A stretch of DNA of 42,302 nucleotides, from NCBI GenBank assembly GCA_905234555.1, contig CAJOHO010000014.1:1-42302 (forward strand), in the 5' to 3' direction. This DNA is from an uncultured Bacteroidaceae bacterium. Its GTDB lineage: Bacteria > Bacteroidota > Bacteroidia > Bacteroidales > Bacteroidaceae. Below are positions 7,294-14,578 of the stretch, in pieces. The notes below the pieces were generated by a model that was given only the letters and a program-made list of their open reading frames with translations, was not told the origin of the DNA and made no database searches. The first letter of the stretch is position 1. Every line of letters begins with the position of its first letter. The translations under genes and the position numbers were made by a program.

Positions 7294-8196
7294 ATGAAAC
7301 GGAACTCAATCTTACTCATGATGGCACTTGGGGTGTGCTGTGCCTGCACCGGCGGAAAACAAGATTCTTCAAAAACGGACGTGAACGACTCCTTGGAACA
7401 GACGACGGATGAGGCTCAGCCAGAGATTCCTGACACGTCTGCTGAGGTGGATGCCCCAGAAATGATTTCCAAAACCACTGAAACCATTACCATTAACGGA
7501 GTTTCCATCACGATGATTCGTGTGGAAGGTGGTCGTATGGATATGGGTGCTCAGACGGAAGATCCTGCAGGCAAGAACTACGATGCTGAGGCTGACGAAG
7601 AAGACGGTCCTGTTCATACAGAAACGGTTGGTACGTTCTATTTGGCAGAGACGGAAGTGACGCAGGAATTCTGGAAGGCTGTGATGGGTGAAGGTGGTGG
7701 CATCATCGATAAAGCGGACTTTGAGCCGAAGCATCCTGTGTGTTATCTCCGTTCGTCCAACTGCATGGCTTTGATCAAGCGGCTGAACGCGCTGACGGGT
7801 CTCAATTTCCGTTACCCTACAGAGGCGGAATGGGAATTTGCAGCTCGTGGCGGCAACAAATCGAAAGGATACAAGTATAGCGGAAGCAACAACGTGGACG
7901 ATGTGGCTTGGTACAATGATAACTCTTCCAACGCTACTCATCCCGTGAAGACAAAGGCTCCCAACGAACTGGGTCTGTATGACATGAGCGGAAACGTGAG
8001 TGAATGGGTGGACGACAGTTGGTACTATTTCATGGATCCCACTATCAGCGAAGAAGCTTTCGATGTTCGTGTTCATCGTGGTGGCGCTATGATTGATGGG
8101 GCAGGGGAGTGCAGCGTGTTCCACCGTGAAGGCGAAGTGGATGGCACAGCCTACAATACCGTAGGCTTCCGCCTCGCCCTCGACCCTAAAGAATAA
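7294..8196 (+). CDS. FGE-sulfatase-like lipoprotein
   Basis: A 300-residue predicted lipoprotein. The start at 7294 gives a compact signal peptide with a Cys-rich lipobox (ALGVCCAC, about residues 13-18); a longer frame upstream overlaps the promoter and is rejected. A short acidic Ser/Thr-rich linker is followed by an FGE/SUMF1-like domain (about 75-300) with VEGGRMDMGAQ, ETEVTQEFWKAVMG, RYPTEAEWEFAARGG, NELGLYDMSGNVSEW and VGFRLALDP. It shares framework residues with the two FGE-like domains upstream but is more diverged in the segment before GFRL, and it lacks the FGE catalytic Cys pair. It is likely an outer- or inner-membrane-tethered binding protein for the neighbouring kinase pathway. 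Confidence 0.85.
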   Translation: MKRNSILLMMALGVCCACTGGKQDSSKTDVNDSLEQTTDEAQPEIPDTSAEVDAPEMISKTTETITINGVSITMIRVEGGRMDMGAQTEDPAGKNYDAEADEEDGPVHTETVGTFYLAETEVTQEFWKAVMGEGGGIIDKADFEPKHPVCYLRSSNCMALIKRLNALTGLNFRYPTEAEWEFAARGGNKSKGYKYSGSNNVDDVAWYNDNSSNATHPVKTKAPNELGLYDMSGNVSEWVDDSWYYFMDPTISEEAFDVRVHRGGAMIDGAGECSVFHREGEVDGTAYNTVGFRLALDPKE

Positions 8197-8242
8197 GGAA
8201 GCAAATACTTGAAATCGTTTCTCAAAAACCCATCATTACCCT

Positions 8243-8620
8243 ATGGCACCTGATTATTTATATCTCAATTCGCGAGACGAACTGCTGCGCATTCGTGTGG
8301 ATAGTATTGTATATTTCGAAGCAGATGGAAACTATACGAACATCGTGCTGGCTAACAAGCTCAAGGGGACGGTCTGCATGAACCTCTCGCAGATGCAGAG
8401 TGTGCTGTCCGAACAGCTGAAGGACAAAGCCAAGCATTTTGCTCGTATCGGCAAACGACATATCGTGAACCTACACTATATCTATGCCATTCAGGTGCTG
8501 AAGCAACACTTGGTGCTGAGCGACCAGAAGTTGTTTGCTTTCCAGCTGAATGTGTCGCGAGAGGCACTGAAAGCCTTGAAGGCGCTGATGGTGGGATCGG
8601 CAACGAATGCAAAATCGTAA
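8243..8620 (+). CDS. Stand-alone LytTR DNA-binding protein
   Basis: A 125-residue protein that is almost entirely a LytTR domain: YLYLNSRDELLRIRVDSIVYFEADGNYTNIVL at its start, HFARIGKRHIVNLHYI in the middle. LytTR domains bind direct repeats in promoters. There is no receiver domain, so regulation must come from expression level, partner binding or phosphorylation of the domain itself, possibly by the flanking kinases. It is 46 bases after the FGE-like lipoprotein and 21 bases before the FHA gene, and so is probably translated from the same mRNA. Confidence 0.88.
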   Translation: MAPDYLYLNSRDELLRIRVDSIVYFEADGNYTNIVLANKLKGTVCMNLSQMQSVLSEQLKDKAKHFARIGKRHIVNLHYIYAIQVLKQHLVLSDQKLFAFQLNVSREALKALKALMVGSATNAKS

Positions 8621-8643
8621 ATTCTAAATTATAAAGTATAAAT
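8619..8643. repeat. AAATTNN heptamer array between the lytTR and fha genes
   Basis: Units AAATTCT, AAATTAT, AAAGTAT, AAATGG in a 7-base register, filling the 21-base gap between the two genes. Confidence 0.6.
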
Positions 8644-9349
8644 GGTAGAAGCAATGATCGGTCGTGAGGAAGGGACATGTCGTCTCATCATGACCATTGG
8701 TGGAAAGGTAGCAGAACTGAGTCCTGCCGGAACTGCCAAAAAGTCTGTCAGTCGTACCCACTGCAAACTGGTGGTGGGCGATGACGGTAAGTGGGCGCTC
8801 ACTAACCTGAAAGCTTCCCTCGCTACTTACGTGGATGGGGTACAGATCCTCACAAAGGAAGTGAATCCCCGTAGCCAGGTGGTGTTGGGAGCTGATCAGT
8901 GTGTGGTGGACATGAAGAAAGTGGAACAGATTCTGCAAAAGGTGGTTCCCGCTCCTGTCAAGACCTTCTCACTGCTCCCTTTGGAGAAAGTATGGAACGA
9001 CTATGAGGAGAAGCGCCTGAAAGTGCAGCTCGACGAACAGAAGAAAGCCAACCTTCAGCGTCTGCAAGGTGTGCTGAGTATGCTGGGTATGATGATAGGT
9101 CTGGTGGAAGGTTTGGGTCCTGTCCGTTTTGTGGTAATGGGACTGGCTGCCTCCATCGCTATCTTCTTCTTTATCCGTGGTTCGAAGACTTCGAATGCGC
9201 TGGTGGTGAAGTTGAAGACGCTCGAAAGGGAATTCCAGCAGCAGTACATCTGTCCGAATCCAGAATGCGACCGCTATCTGGGTGTGCCCTGGATTTCGCT
9301 GAAAGACCAGGTCGGTTGCCCTAAGTGCAAATGCAAATATACTTGTTAA
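8642..9349 (+). CDS. FHA-domain membrane protein with C-terminal zinc ribbon
   Basis: A 235-residue protein. An FHA phosphothreonine-binding domain occupies about residues 12-95, with the signature SRTHCKLVV and a following TNLKASLATYVDG. A short charged helix (about 108-142) precedes a hydrophobic hairpin or double transmembrane region (about 145-180, LSMLGMMIGL and FVVMGLAASIAIFFFI). A CPNPEC...CPKCKC zinc ribbon closes the protein. FHA domains read phosphothreonine placed by Ser/Thr kinases, and two such kinases flank this gene, so it is the likely intracellular reader of the pathway. Last gene of the 7294-9349 operon. Confidence 0.85.
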   Translation: MVEAMIGREEGTCRLIMTIGGKVAELSPAGTAKKSVSRTHCKLVVGDDGKWALTNLKASLATYVDGVQILTKEVNPRSQVVLGADQCVVDMKKVEQILQKVVPAPVKTFSLLPLEKVWNDYEEKRLKVQLDEQKKANLQRLQGVLSMLGMMIGLVEGLGPVRFVVMGLAASIAIFFFIRGSKTSNALVVKLKTLEREFQQQYICPNPECDRYLGVPWISLKDQVGCPKCKCKYTC

Positions 9350-9375
9350 AGGTTAAAGATTAAAGGTTAAAGGGG
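9347..9375. repeat. AAGGTTA heptamer array
   Basis: Units AAGGTTA, AAGATTA, AAGGTTA, AAGGGG in a 7-base register, starting at the stop codon of the FHA gene. Confidence 0.75.
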
Positions 9376-9455
9376 CTGGCGCGACATTTTATACATTAAT
9401 CCTATCAGTTCGTCCAGTATGCCTGAAAAGATTTGGCTGTTTGCTGAAAACCCAC

Positions 9456-9463
9456 TACCTTTG
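9456..9463 (+). promoter_or_regulatory. Bacteroidota-type promoter (-7 element TACCTTTG)
   Basis: TACCTTTG at 9456-9463 with TTTG at 9432-9435, a 20-base spacer. It lies 45 bases before the ATG of the glycine-zipper protein. Confidence 0.78.
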
Positions 9464-9507
9464 CAGCATCAAACAAAATTAAAGTCTAACTCAAAATTCA
9501 TAGAACA

Positions 9508-10113
9508 ATGAAAAAGAACGAAAAATCTCAAGGTCAGGCAGCAACCGTTGTTGCTTCAGGTGCAGGATCTGTTATCGGTGCAGCAGCAGGTGTAGTTGGT
9601 GGAACTTTCCTCAATCAGGAACTTCATGCAGCAGAAGCAGCTCCAACACATACATCCGTTAATCCTCTTGAAGAGGGTGGGGAAGACCCCACAGCTGCAA
9701 TCCTTCAGGAGGAAGAAGTTTATACTCCCGCCACTCCTCATCAGACGGCACAGGAGTCAGAACCTGCACAGGAACTCGTTTCCGAGTCAGGGACAGAGCT
9801 AGAATCTGAGCTTCAGGTGCTGGAGTATGAACGGGGCGAGATGGAGGACGGAACACCCGTAGAGATGGCTGTTGTGGGAATGGGCGATCAGGAAGTGATG
9901 CTTGCCGACTTGACTAATGACGGTGTGGCAGATATTGCGGCAACAGATGTCAACAATGATGGCGTGATTACTGAAGACGAAGTGTTCAATGTGCAGAGTG
10001 AGGAAATTCCGATGGAACCTATTGCCGACGCTTACGAAGCACAAGAAATTCTTGCCAGCAACACGCCAGACTATGTCAATGACGGAGACGTCGCAGACTT
10101 TTCAATGGCCTAA
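9508..10113 (+). CDS. Glycine-zipper protein with C-terminal EF-hand
   Basis: A 201-residue protein of unknown function. Near the N-terminus a small-residue-rich hydrophobic stretch (about 11-34: ATVVASGAGSVIGAAAGVVG) has the GxxxG-like spacing of glycine-zipper membrane segments. A long acidic Glu/Pro/Thr-rich linker follows. Near residues 147-160, DVNNDGVITEDE fits a canonical EF-hand calcium loop (D1, N3, D5, G6, I8, E12), preceded by DLTNDGVAD, a second Asp-rich turn. The protein is very acidic. It has its own promoter and precedes the second kinase by 55 bases; it could be a calcium-responsive membrane partner or substrate of that kinase, which is inference from position. Confidence 0.72.
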   Translation: MKKNEKSQGQAATVVASGAGSVIGAAAGVVGGTFLNQELHAAEAAPTHTSVNPLEEGGEDPTAAILQEEEVYTPATPHQTAQESEPAQELVSESGTELESELQVLEYERGEMEDGTPVEMAVVGMGDQEVMLADLTNDGVADIAATDVNNDGVITEDEVFNVQSEEIPMEPIADAYEAQEILASNTPDYVNDGDVADFSMA

Positions 10114-10166
10114 TTTATAATTCATAATGCATAATTGAATTCTTCACTCTTCACTCTTCACTTAAA
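10113..10166. repeat. Mixed AATTCAT and TCTTCAC heptamer arrays
   Basis: Units AATTTAT, AATTCAT, AATGCAT, AATTGAA are followed without a break by TCTTCAC three times. The array fills the gap between the glycine-zipper gene and the MORN-kinase start codon. Confidence 0.82.
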
Positions 10167-10168
10167 TC

Positions 10169-11857
10169 ATGCACCTACATCTTGGTTCATTTCTGCAAGA
10201 CGGAAAATATCGCATAGAGAAATTCCTTGGTCAGGGCGGATTTGGTATCACCTATCTGGCCACTCAGGTCAATCTGGAACGTTCCGTTGCCATCAAGGAA
10301 TTTTTCTTCCGCGACTACTGTGGACGCGATGCTGACACTTCCCACGTGACACTTGGAACGGAAGCCAACAAAGAATTGGTTGGCCGTTTCATGAAGAAGT
10401 TCATCAAAGAAGCGCAGACCATTGCCCGCTTTGAACACCCCAACATCGTCAAGATTATTGACACGTTCACGGAGAATAACACCGCCTACTATGTGATGGA
10501 GTACATAGACGGTTGTTCTCTGGGTGACTTGGTAAAGCAACGCGGTTTCTTGCCACAGGACGAAGCCATCGGCTACATCTCCCAAGTGGGCGAAGCGCTG
10601 AAGTATATCCATCGTCGTGATGTCAACCATCTGGACATCAAGCCTGGCAATATCCTCTTGCGCAACGAAGATCAAGTGGTGAAAGTGATAGACTTTGGTG
10701 TGGCCAAGCAGTATGACCAAGCTACGAAGGAAGGAACGACGACGACCCCCGTTGGTATCAGTCATGGTTATTCACCTGCTGAGCAATATAAGAAGAATGG
10801 TGTTCAGACCTTCTCTCCGCAGTCGGATGTCTATGCCTTAGCAGCAACCCTCTTCAAACTGCTGACAGGACAGACACCACCAGAGGCGATGGAGGTACTC
10901 GACAACGGCCTGCCCGTTGAGGAATTGCAGAAAGTGGGTGTCAGTGATCATGTGATTGCTGCCATAGAACATGCGATGCAATCTCGCAGACTTCGCACCC
11001 AGACCGTTCAGGAGTTCCTCGATGAACTGAAAGAGCCTGTGGCGAAAGTGAAGAAAGAGGAAGTGACTGAAGTGGTTCCTGTGGAGGAAGAAAAGACGGT
11101 GGTTGTGGCTGAAATAGCCGAACTGGTCCCCAAACCACAACCGGAACCAAAACCAGCACCAGCTCCAAAGCCTGAACCAAAGCTTGAGCCGAAGCCCAAA
11201 CCAGCACCAGCTCCAAAGCCTGAACCAAAGCTTGAGCCGAAGCCCAAGCCGGCACCAGTTCCAAAGCCTGAGCCACAACCAGAACCGAAACCGGCACCAG
11301 CTCTAATACCAGAACCTCAGCCGGAACCAGTTTATCAACCGATTCAGCAGCCCGCTCAGCAACCCAAAAAGAAGTCTGAAAAGGTTCCTGCATCTTTGTG
11401 GATATTTTTAGGAGTGGTAGTGATAGGTTTTATAGTGCTGTGCTTGAATGTGTGTAAGGAAAAATCCGTCGTTGAGAGCTATAACGAATATGTGGCTCCA
11501 GATAGCACGGAGGTGCAGGATAATTATGCAGAGAATCAAGAAATCGTTACAGAACGTGGAACTGGAATTTACACTGGTCCAGTAGATGAAGACGGTAAGC
11601 CACACGGTGAAGGGAAAATGTGGTATTCGGATATGACCTACGAAGGTACCTTCAATCATGGTGTAGCTGAAGGTGTTTTTGTAAAGATTACCTTTAGCAA
11701 TGGTACCGTCTATCAGGGTTCAGTGAAAGAAGGTAATCCAGACAAAGGTACTATGACCTATCCCGACGGTTCGTATGTGGAAGGTTCTTTTGACAAATAC
11801 TGCAATCCTCTGCCTGGTAGCGTGATGTATAATAAAAATGGGAAAAAGATAGGTTAA
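10169..11857 (+). CDS. Transmembrane Ser/Thr protein kinase with C-terminal MORN repeats
   Basis: A 562-residue kinase. The kinase domain (about 14-290) has the glycine loop LGQGGFGITY, VAIKEFF, HLDIKPGN and IDFGVAK, all catalytic residues present. A Pro/Glu/Lys-rich linker (about 310-400) contains a 16-residue repeat of the type PAPAPKPEPKLEPKPK. One transmembrane helix follows (about 411-427, WIFLGVVVIGFIVLCL). The C-terminal region (about 465-562) has MORN-type repeats (GKPHGEGKMWYSDMTYEGTF, GTVYQGSVKEG, GSYVEGSF), probably periplasmic. It is a paralogue of the FGE-kinase, with the sensor module swapped. It overlaps the convergent rlpA-like gene by four bases. Confidence 0.9.
   Translation: MHLHLGSFLQDGKYRIEKFLGQGGFGITYLATQVNLERSVAIKEFFFRDYCGRDADTSHVTLGTEANKELVGRFMKKFIKEAQTIARFEHPNIVKIIDTFTENNTAYYVMEYIDGCSLGDLVKQRGFLPQDEAIGYISQVGEALKYIHRRDVNHLDIKPGNILLRNEDQVVKVIDFGVAKQYDQATKEGTTTTPVGISHGYSPAEQYKKNGVQTFSPQSDVYALAATLFKLLTGQTPPEAMEVLDNGLPVEELQKVGVSDHVIAAIEHAMQSRRLRTQTVQEFLDELKEPVAKVKKEEVTEVVPVEEEKTVVVAEIAELVPKPQPEPKPAPAPKPEPKLEPKPKPAPAPKPEPKLEPKPKPAPVPKPEPQPEPKPAPALIPEPQPEPVYQPIQQPAQQPKKKSEKVPASLWIFLGVVVIGFIVLCLNVCKEKSVVESYNEYVAPDSTEVQDNYAENQEIVTERGTGIYTGPVDEDGKPHGEGKMWYSDMTYEGTFNHGVAEGVFVKITFSNGTVYQGSVKEGNPDKGTMTYPDGSYVEGSFDKYCNPLPGSVMYNKNGKKIG
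11151..11262 (+). repeat. 48-bp tandem repeat in the kinase linker
   Basis: A 48-bp unit (16 codons) beginning AACCAGCACC occurs at 11151 and 11199, with a diverged third unit from about 11247. It encodes a Pro-Lys-Glu spacer between kinase and membrane helix. Copy number may vary between strains. Confidence 0.75.
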
Positions 11858-12276
11858 TCGTCCACTGGTCCTAAGGGGATGGAGTCGGGAACGACTTCAA
11901 GGTGGACGGGAACGACCCCTGCAAGGAGGATGTCGATGGCTTTAGCCCCAGCGTGGGAAAGGTCAACGACATAGCCTTTGCCAAAAGGACCACGGTCTGT
12001 CACTTTCACAACGACAGATTTCTGGTTCTTTTGGTTCGTTACTTTCAGATGTGTGCCAAAGGGAAGCGTGCGATGGGCACAGGTGTATTTGGCTTTGTAG
12101 TAGCGTTCGCCGCTGGCCGTCATCCTTCCCTCCGAAGGAAGATAATAGGTGCCTTTGCCATCTACAACGGTGTAGTTAGGTTCTGTCTTTGGTTTGTTTT
12201 GAGCAAAGAGGGAAGCGCTTCCAATCATGAAGAGTGAAGCGTGAAGCGCGAAGAGTAAAAGGACGAGTCGTTTCAT
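11854..12276 (-). CDS. rlpA: RlpA-like double-psi beta-barrel protein
   Basis: A 140-residue secreted protein with a signal peptide (about 1-25, ending LFAQ) and an RlpA-type double-psi beta-barrel domain: GKGTYYLPSEGRMTASGERY, CAHRTLPFGTHLKVTNQKN, VVVKVTDRGPFGKGYVVDLSHAGAKAI. RlpA proteins are peptidoglycan-associated, and some are lytic transglycosylases for denuded glycans. No SPOR domain is present and the protein is short. The conserved barrel supports the family, not necessarily the activity. The signal peptide is encoded partly by an array of 7-bp units (12228-12260). It converges on the kinase with a four-base overlap. Confidence 0.85.
   Translation of the reverse strand: MKRLVLLLFALHASLFMIGSASLFAQNKPKTEPNYTVVDGKGTYYLPSEGRMTASGERYYKAKYTCAHRTLPFGTHLKVTNQKNQKSVVVKVTDRGPFGKGYVVDLSHAGAKAIDILLAGVVPVHLEVVPDSIPLGPVDD
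12228..12260 (-). repeat. TTCACTC-family heptamers in the rlpA-like signal peptide
   Basis: On the plus strand: GAAGAGT, GAAGCGT, GAAGCGC, GAAGAGT, AAAAGGA. On the coding strand these units encode LLLFALHASLF, close to the LFTLHSSL made by the like arrays in susG and the ABC-F gene. Confidence 0.75.
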
Positions 12277-12315
12277 AATTCATTCAAGTAATACGGCTGC
12301 GAAGTTACGATTTTT

Positions 12316-12343
12316 AATTCATAATTCATAATTCACAAATCAG
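12316..12343. repeat. AATTCAT heptamer array
   Basis: AATTCAT twice, AATTCAC, AAATCAG, between the rlpA-like gene and the tRNA promoter. Confidence 0.78.
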
Positions 12344-12378
12344 AATTATGTTTTTTTTTATTTTTTTCGCATTTTTAT

Positions 12379-12409
12379 TTTGCAGTTTCAATAAAAAGCA
12401 CTACTTTTG
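12379..12409 (+). promoter_or_regulatory. Bacteroidota-type promoter for tRNA-Val
   Basis: TTTG (12379-12382), 19-base spacer, TACTTTTG (12402-12409). The mature tRNA starts 18 bases later. The preceding stretch is very A/T rich. Confidence 0.8.
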
Positions 12410-12426
12410 CACCCGAATTAATAAAT

Positions 12427-12501
12427 AGGGGCGTAGCCCAGCTGGTTTAGAGCGCCGCAGTCACATTGCGGAGGTCATCGGTTCGAACCCGATCGTCCCT
12501 A
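12427..12501 (+). tRNA. tRNA-Val (anticodon CAC)
   Basis: A 75-base cloverleaf. The acceptor stem AGGGGCG pairs with CGTCCCT (one G-U), followed by discriminator A. The anticodon stem CCGCA/TGCGG encloses GTCACAT, with CAC at 12462-12464. The T arm ATCGG-TTCGAAC-CCGAT is standard. Position 32 is G, which is uncommon. CCA is not encoded. Confidence 0.92.
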
Positions 12502-12572
12502 CTCTTTAAGCAAAGGTACAAGAATGCATGCTCTTCGGGGTGTGCATTTTTTAGTGCATGACGAATTAATAT

Positions 12573-14549
12573 ATGGTTTCCATCGATCATCTCAGCATCT
12601 CGTTCAGTGCAAGTCCGTTGTTGACAGACGTCAGTTTTGTCATCAACGCCAAGGATCGTATTGCATTGGTGGGCAAGAACGGTGCTGGCAAATCCACTCT
12701 GCTCAAGACAATTGCCGGTATGCAGCAGCCTACGAGCGGAAACGTGTCTCGCCAGCGTGATGTGACCATCGGCTATCTGCCGCAGGTGATGGTGCTGAGT
12801 GATGAACGAACCGTGATGGAAGAAGCGGAGACCGCCTTCGCTCATATCAGCGAGTTGGAGCAACGTATCCAGCAACTGAATCAGCAACTGGCTGAGCGAA
12901 CGGACTACGAATCAGAGGACTATATGCAGCTGGTGGAGACCTTCACCCACGAGAACGATCGTTTCGAAATGATGGGAGGACAGAACTACCATGCTGAGTT
13001 GGAGCGGACTTTGCAGGGACTGGGCTTCCAGCGAGAAGACTTTCACCGTCCCACCAGCGAGTTCTCTGGTGGTTGGCGCATGCGAATCGAACTGGCGAAA
13101 CTGCTCCTCCAAAAGCCCGACCTGTTGCTGCTCGACGAGCCTACCAACCACCTCGATATCGGTTCTATCCAGTGGCTGGAGCAATTTTTGGCACAGCGAG
13201 CCAATGCTGTGGTGCTGGTGAGTCACGACCGTGCTTTCATCAATAATGTCACCAACCGTACTATCGAAATCAGTTGCGGACGTATCAGCGACTACAAGGT
13301 GAAGTACGACCAGTATGTGGTGCTGCGCGAAGAACGGCGAGCCACCCAGATTCGTGCATACGAAAACCAGCAACGGGAAATCGCAGAAGCCAAGGACTTC
13401 ATCGAGCGTTTTCGCTATAAGCCTACGAAGAGCAATCAGGTGCAGAGCCGCATCAAGATGCTGGAAAAGATAGTGCCCATCGAGATTGATGAAGTGGATA
13501 ACAGCCATCTCCATCTGAAGTTCCCTCCCTGTTTGCGCAGTGGTGACTATCCCGTTATCTGCGACGAAGTAGGGAAAGCCTACGGTAACCATCAGATATT
13601 CTCAGGTGTGAACCTTACCATCAAGCGAGGAGAGAAAGTGGCGTTTGTGGGAAATAACGGTGAAGGAAAATCGACGCTCGTGAAATGTATCATGGGAGAG
13701 ATTCCCTTCGATGGAAAACTGACGGTCGGACACAACGTCCAAATTGGCTACTTTGCCCAGAATCAAGCACAGTTGCTCGATGGTGACATCACCGTGTTTG
13801 ACACAATTGACAGGGTTGCGCGTGGTGACATCCGTACCAAGATCCGCGATTTGCTCGGCGCCTTTATGTTTGGCGGCGAAGCCAGCGACAAGTTCGTGAA
13901 AGTCTTGTCGGGTGGTGAGCGAAGCCGTCTGGCAATGATACGACTGCTGTTGGAACCTGTGAATTTCTTGATTCTCGACGAACCCACCAACCATCTCGAT
14001 ATGCAGTCGAAGGACGTGCTGAAACAGGCCATCCAGAATTTCGACGGAACTGCTATCATCGTCAGTCATGACCGCGACTTCCTCGACGGACTTGTCTCGC
14101 GTGTCTATGAGTTCGGCGGAGGCAAGGTCAGAGAATATATCGGAGGAATCTACGACTGGATAAGCGAGAAAGCCACCCTCACTTCTAACCTCTTACCTCA
14201 TACCTCTCCCTCCTCACCTCTCACCTCTCACCCCTTACCTCATACCTCCCCCTCCTCTGGAGGGGTCGGGGAAGGTCAGGGCTTCCGTGAACGCCAGAAG
14301 AAGATACGGCGTGCCGAGAAAGCTGTGGCAGACTGTGAAGCCCGTATCGAACAACTTGAGCAGAAAATCAAGGACGTGGAAACACAACTCTCCAAACCCC
14401 AGACACCCTCTGGCGGAGGAGGGTGGGAGGAGGCCTCTTCACTCTTCACTCTTCACTCTTCACTTAAAACCGAACTCGACAAAGCCGTGGAAGACTGGGA
14501 ACAAGCCAGCGAACTCTTGGAACAGGTGAAATCCTCAAACGCTAACTGA
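12573..14549 (+). CDS. ABC-F family ATP-binding protein
   Basis: A 658-residue duplicated ABC ATPase without membrane segments. Walker A motifs GKNGAGKST (about 34) and GNNGEGKST (about 360), signatures FSGGWRMR and LSGGERSR, and Walker B motifs LLLLDEPTNHLD and FLILDEPTNHLD are intact. The inter-domain linker (about 240-310) and C-terminal coiled coil are like Uup/YdiF-type ABC-F proteins, which act on the ribosome. Two in-frame inserts interrupt the region after the second ATPase domain: about 30 residues of Ser/Pro/Thr/Leu/His encoded by 7-bp repeats (14185-14254), and a second segment ending SSLFTLHSSLK (about 14396-14465). Neither disturbs the frame. Whether it gives antibiotic protection cannot be told. 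Confidence 0.9.
   Translation: MVSIDHLSISFSASPLLTDVSFVINAKDRIALVGKNGAGKSTLLKTIAGMQQPTSGNVSRQRDVTIGYLPQVMVLSDERTVMEEAETAFAHISELEQRIQQLNQQLAERTDYESEDYMQLVETFTHENDRFEMMGGQNYHAELERTLQGLGFQREDFHRPTSEFSGGWRMRIELAKLLLQKPDLLLLDEPTNHLDIGSIQWLEQFLAQRANAVVLVSHDRAFINNVTNRTIEISCGRISDYKVKYDQYVVLREERRATQIRAYENQQREIAEAKDFIERFRYKPTKSNQVQSRIKMLEKIVPIEIDEVDNSHLHLKFPPCLRSGDYPVICDEVGKAYGNHQIFSGVNLTIKRGEKVAFVGNNGEGKSTLVKCIMGEIPFDGKLTVGHNVQIGYFAQNQAQLLDGDITVFDTIDRVARGDIRTKIRDLLGAFMFGGEASDKFVKVLSGGERSRLAMIRLLLEPVNFLILDEPTNHLDMQSKDVLKQAIQNFDGTAIIVSHDRDFLDGLVSRVYEFGGGKVREYIGGIYDWISEKATLTSNLLPHTSPSSPLTSHPLPHTSPSSGGVGEGQGFRERQKKIRRAEKAVADCEARIEQLEQKIKDVETQLSKPQTPSGGGGWEEASSLFTLHSSLKTELDKAVEDWEQASELLEQVKSSNAN
14185..14281 (+). 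repeat. Heptamer array plus G/C-rich palindrome inside the ABC-F gene
   Basis: Ten 7-bp units in register (CTAACCT, CTTACCT, CATACCT, CTCCCTC, CTCACCT twice, CTCACCC, CTTACCT, CATACCT, CCCCCTC) run from 14185 to 14254. They are followed by CTCTGGAGGGGTCGGGG, a quasi-palindrome like those at 25030, 28532 and 33221. The total length keeps the reading frame. Confidence 0.85.
14396..14466 (+). repeat. Second repeat insert in the ABC-F gene: G/C palindrome plus TTCACTC heptamers
   Basis: A CCCCAGACACCC...GGGTGGGAGG quasi-palindrome (14396-14433) is followed by four TTCACTC units (14434-14465). The heptamers are translated as LFTLHSSL, the same peptide made from a like array in the susG signal peptide. 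Confidence 0.8.
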
Positions 14550-14578
14550 TACATCGTTAACCCCCAAAATAACACATT

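Noticed and set aside
3000..11857. True sulfatase-activating formylglycine-generating enzymes
   Set aside because: The FGE-like domains lack the paired catalytic cysteines near the C-terminal GGS motif, and no sulfatase gene is present.
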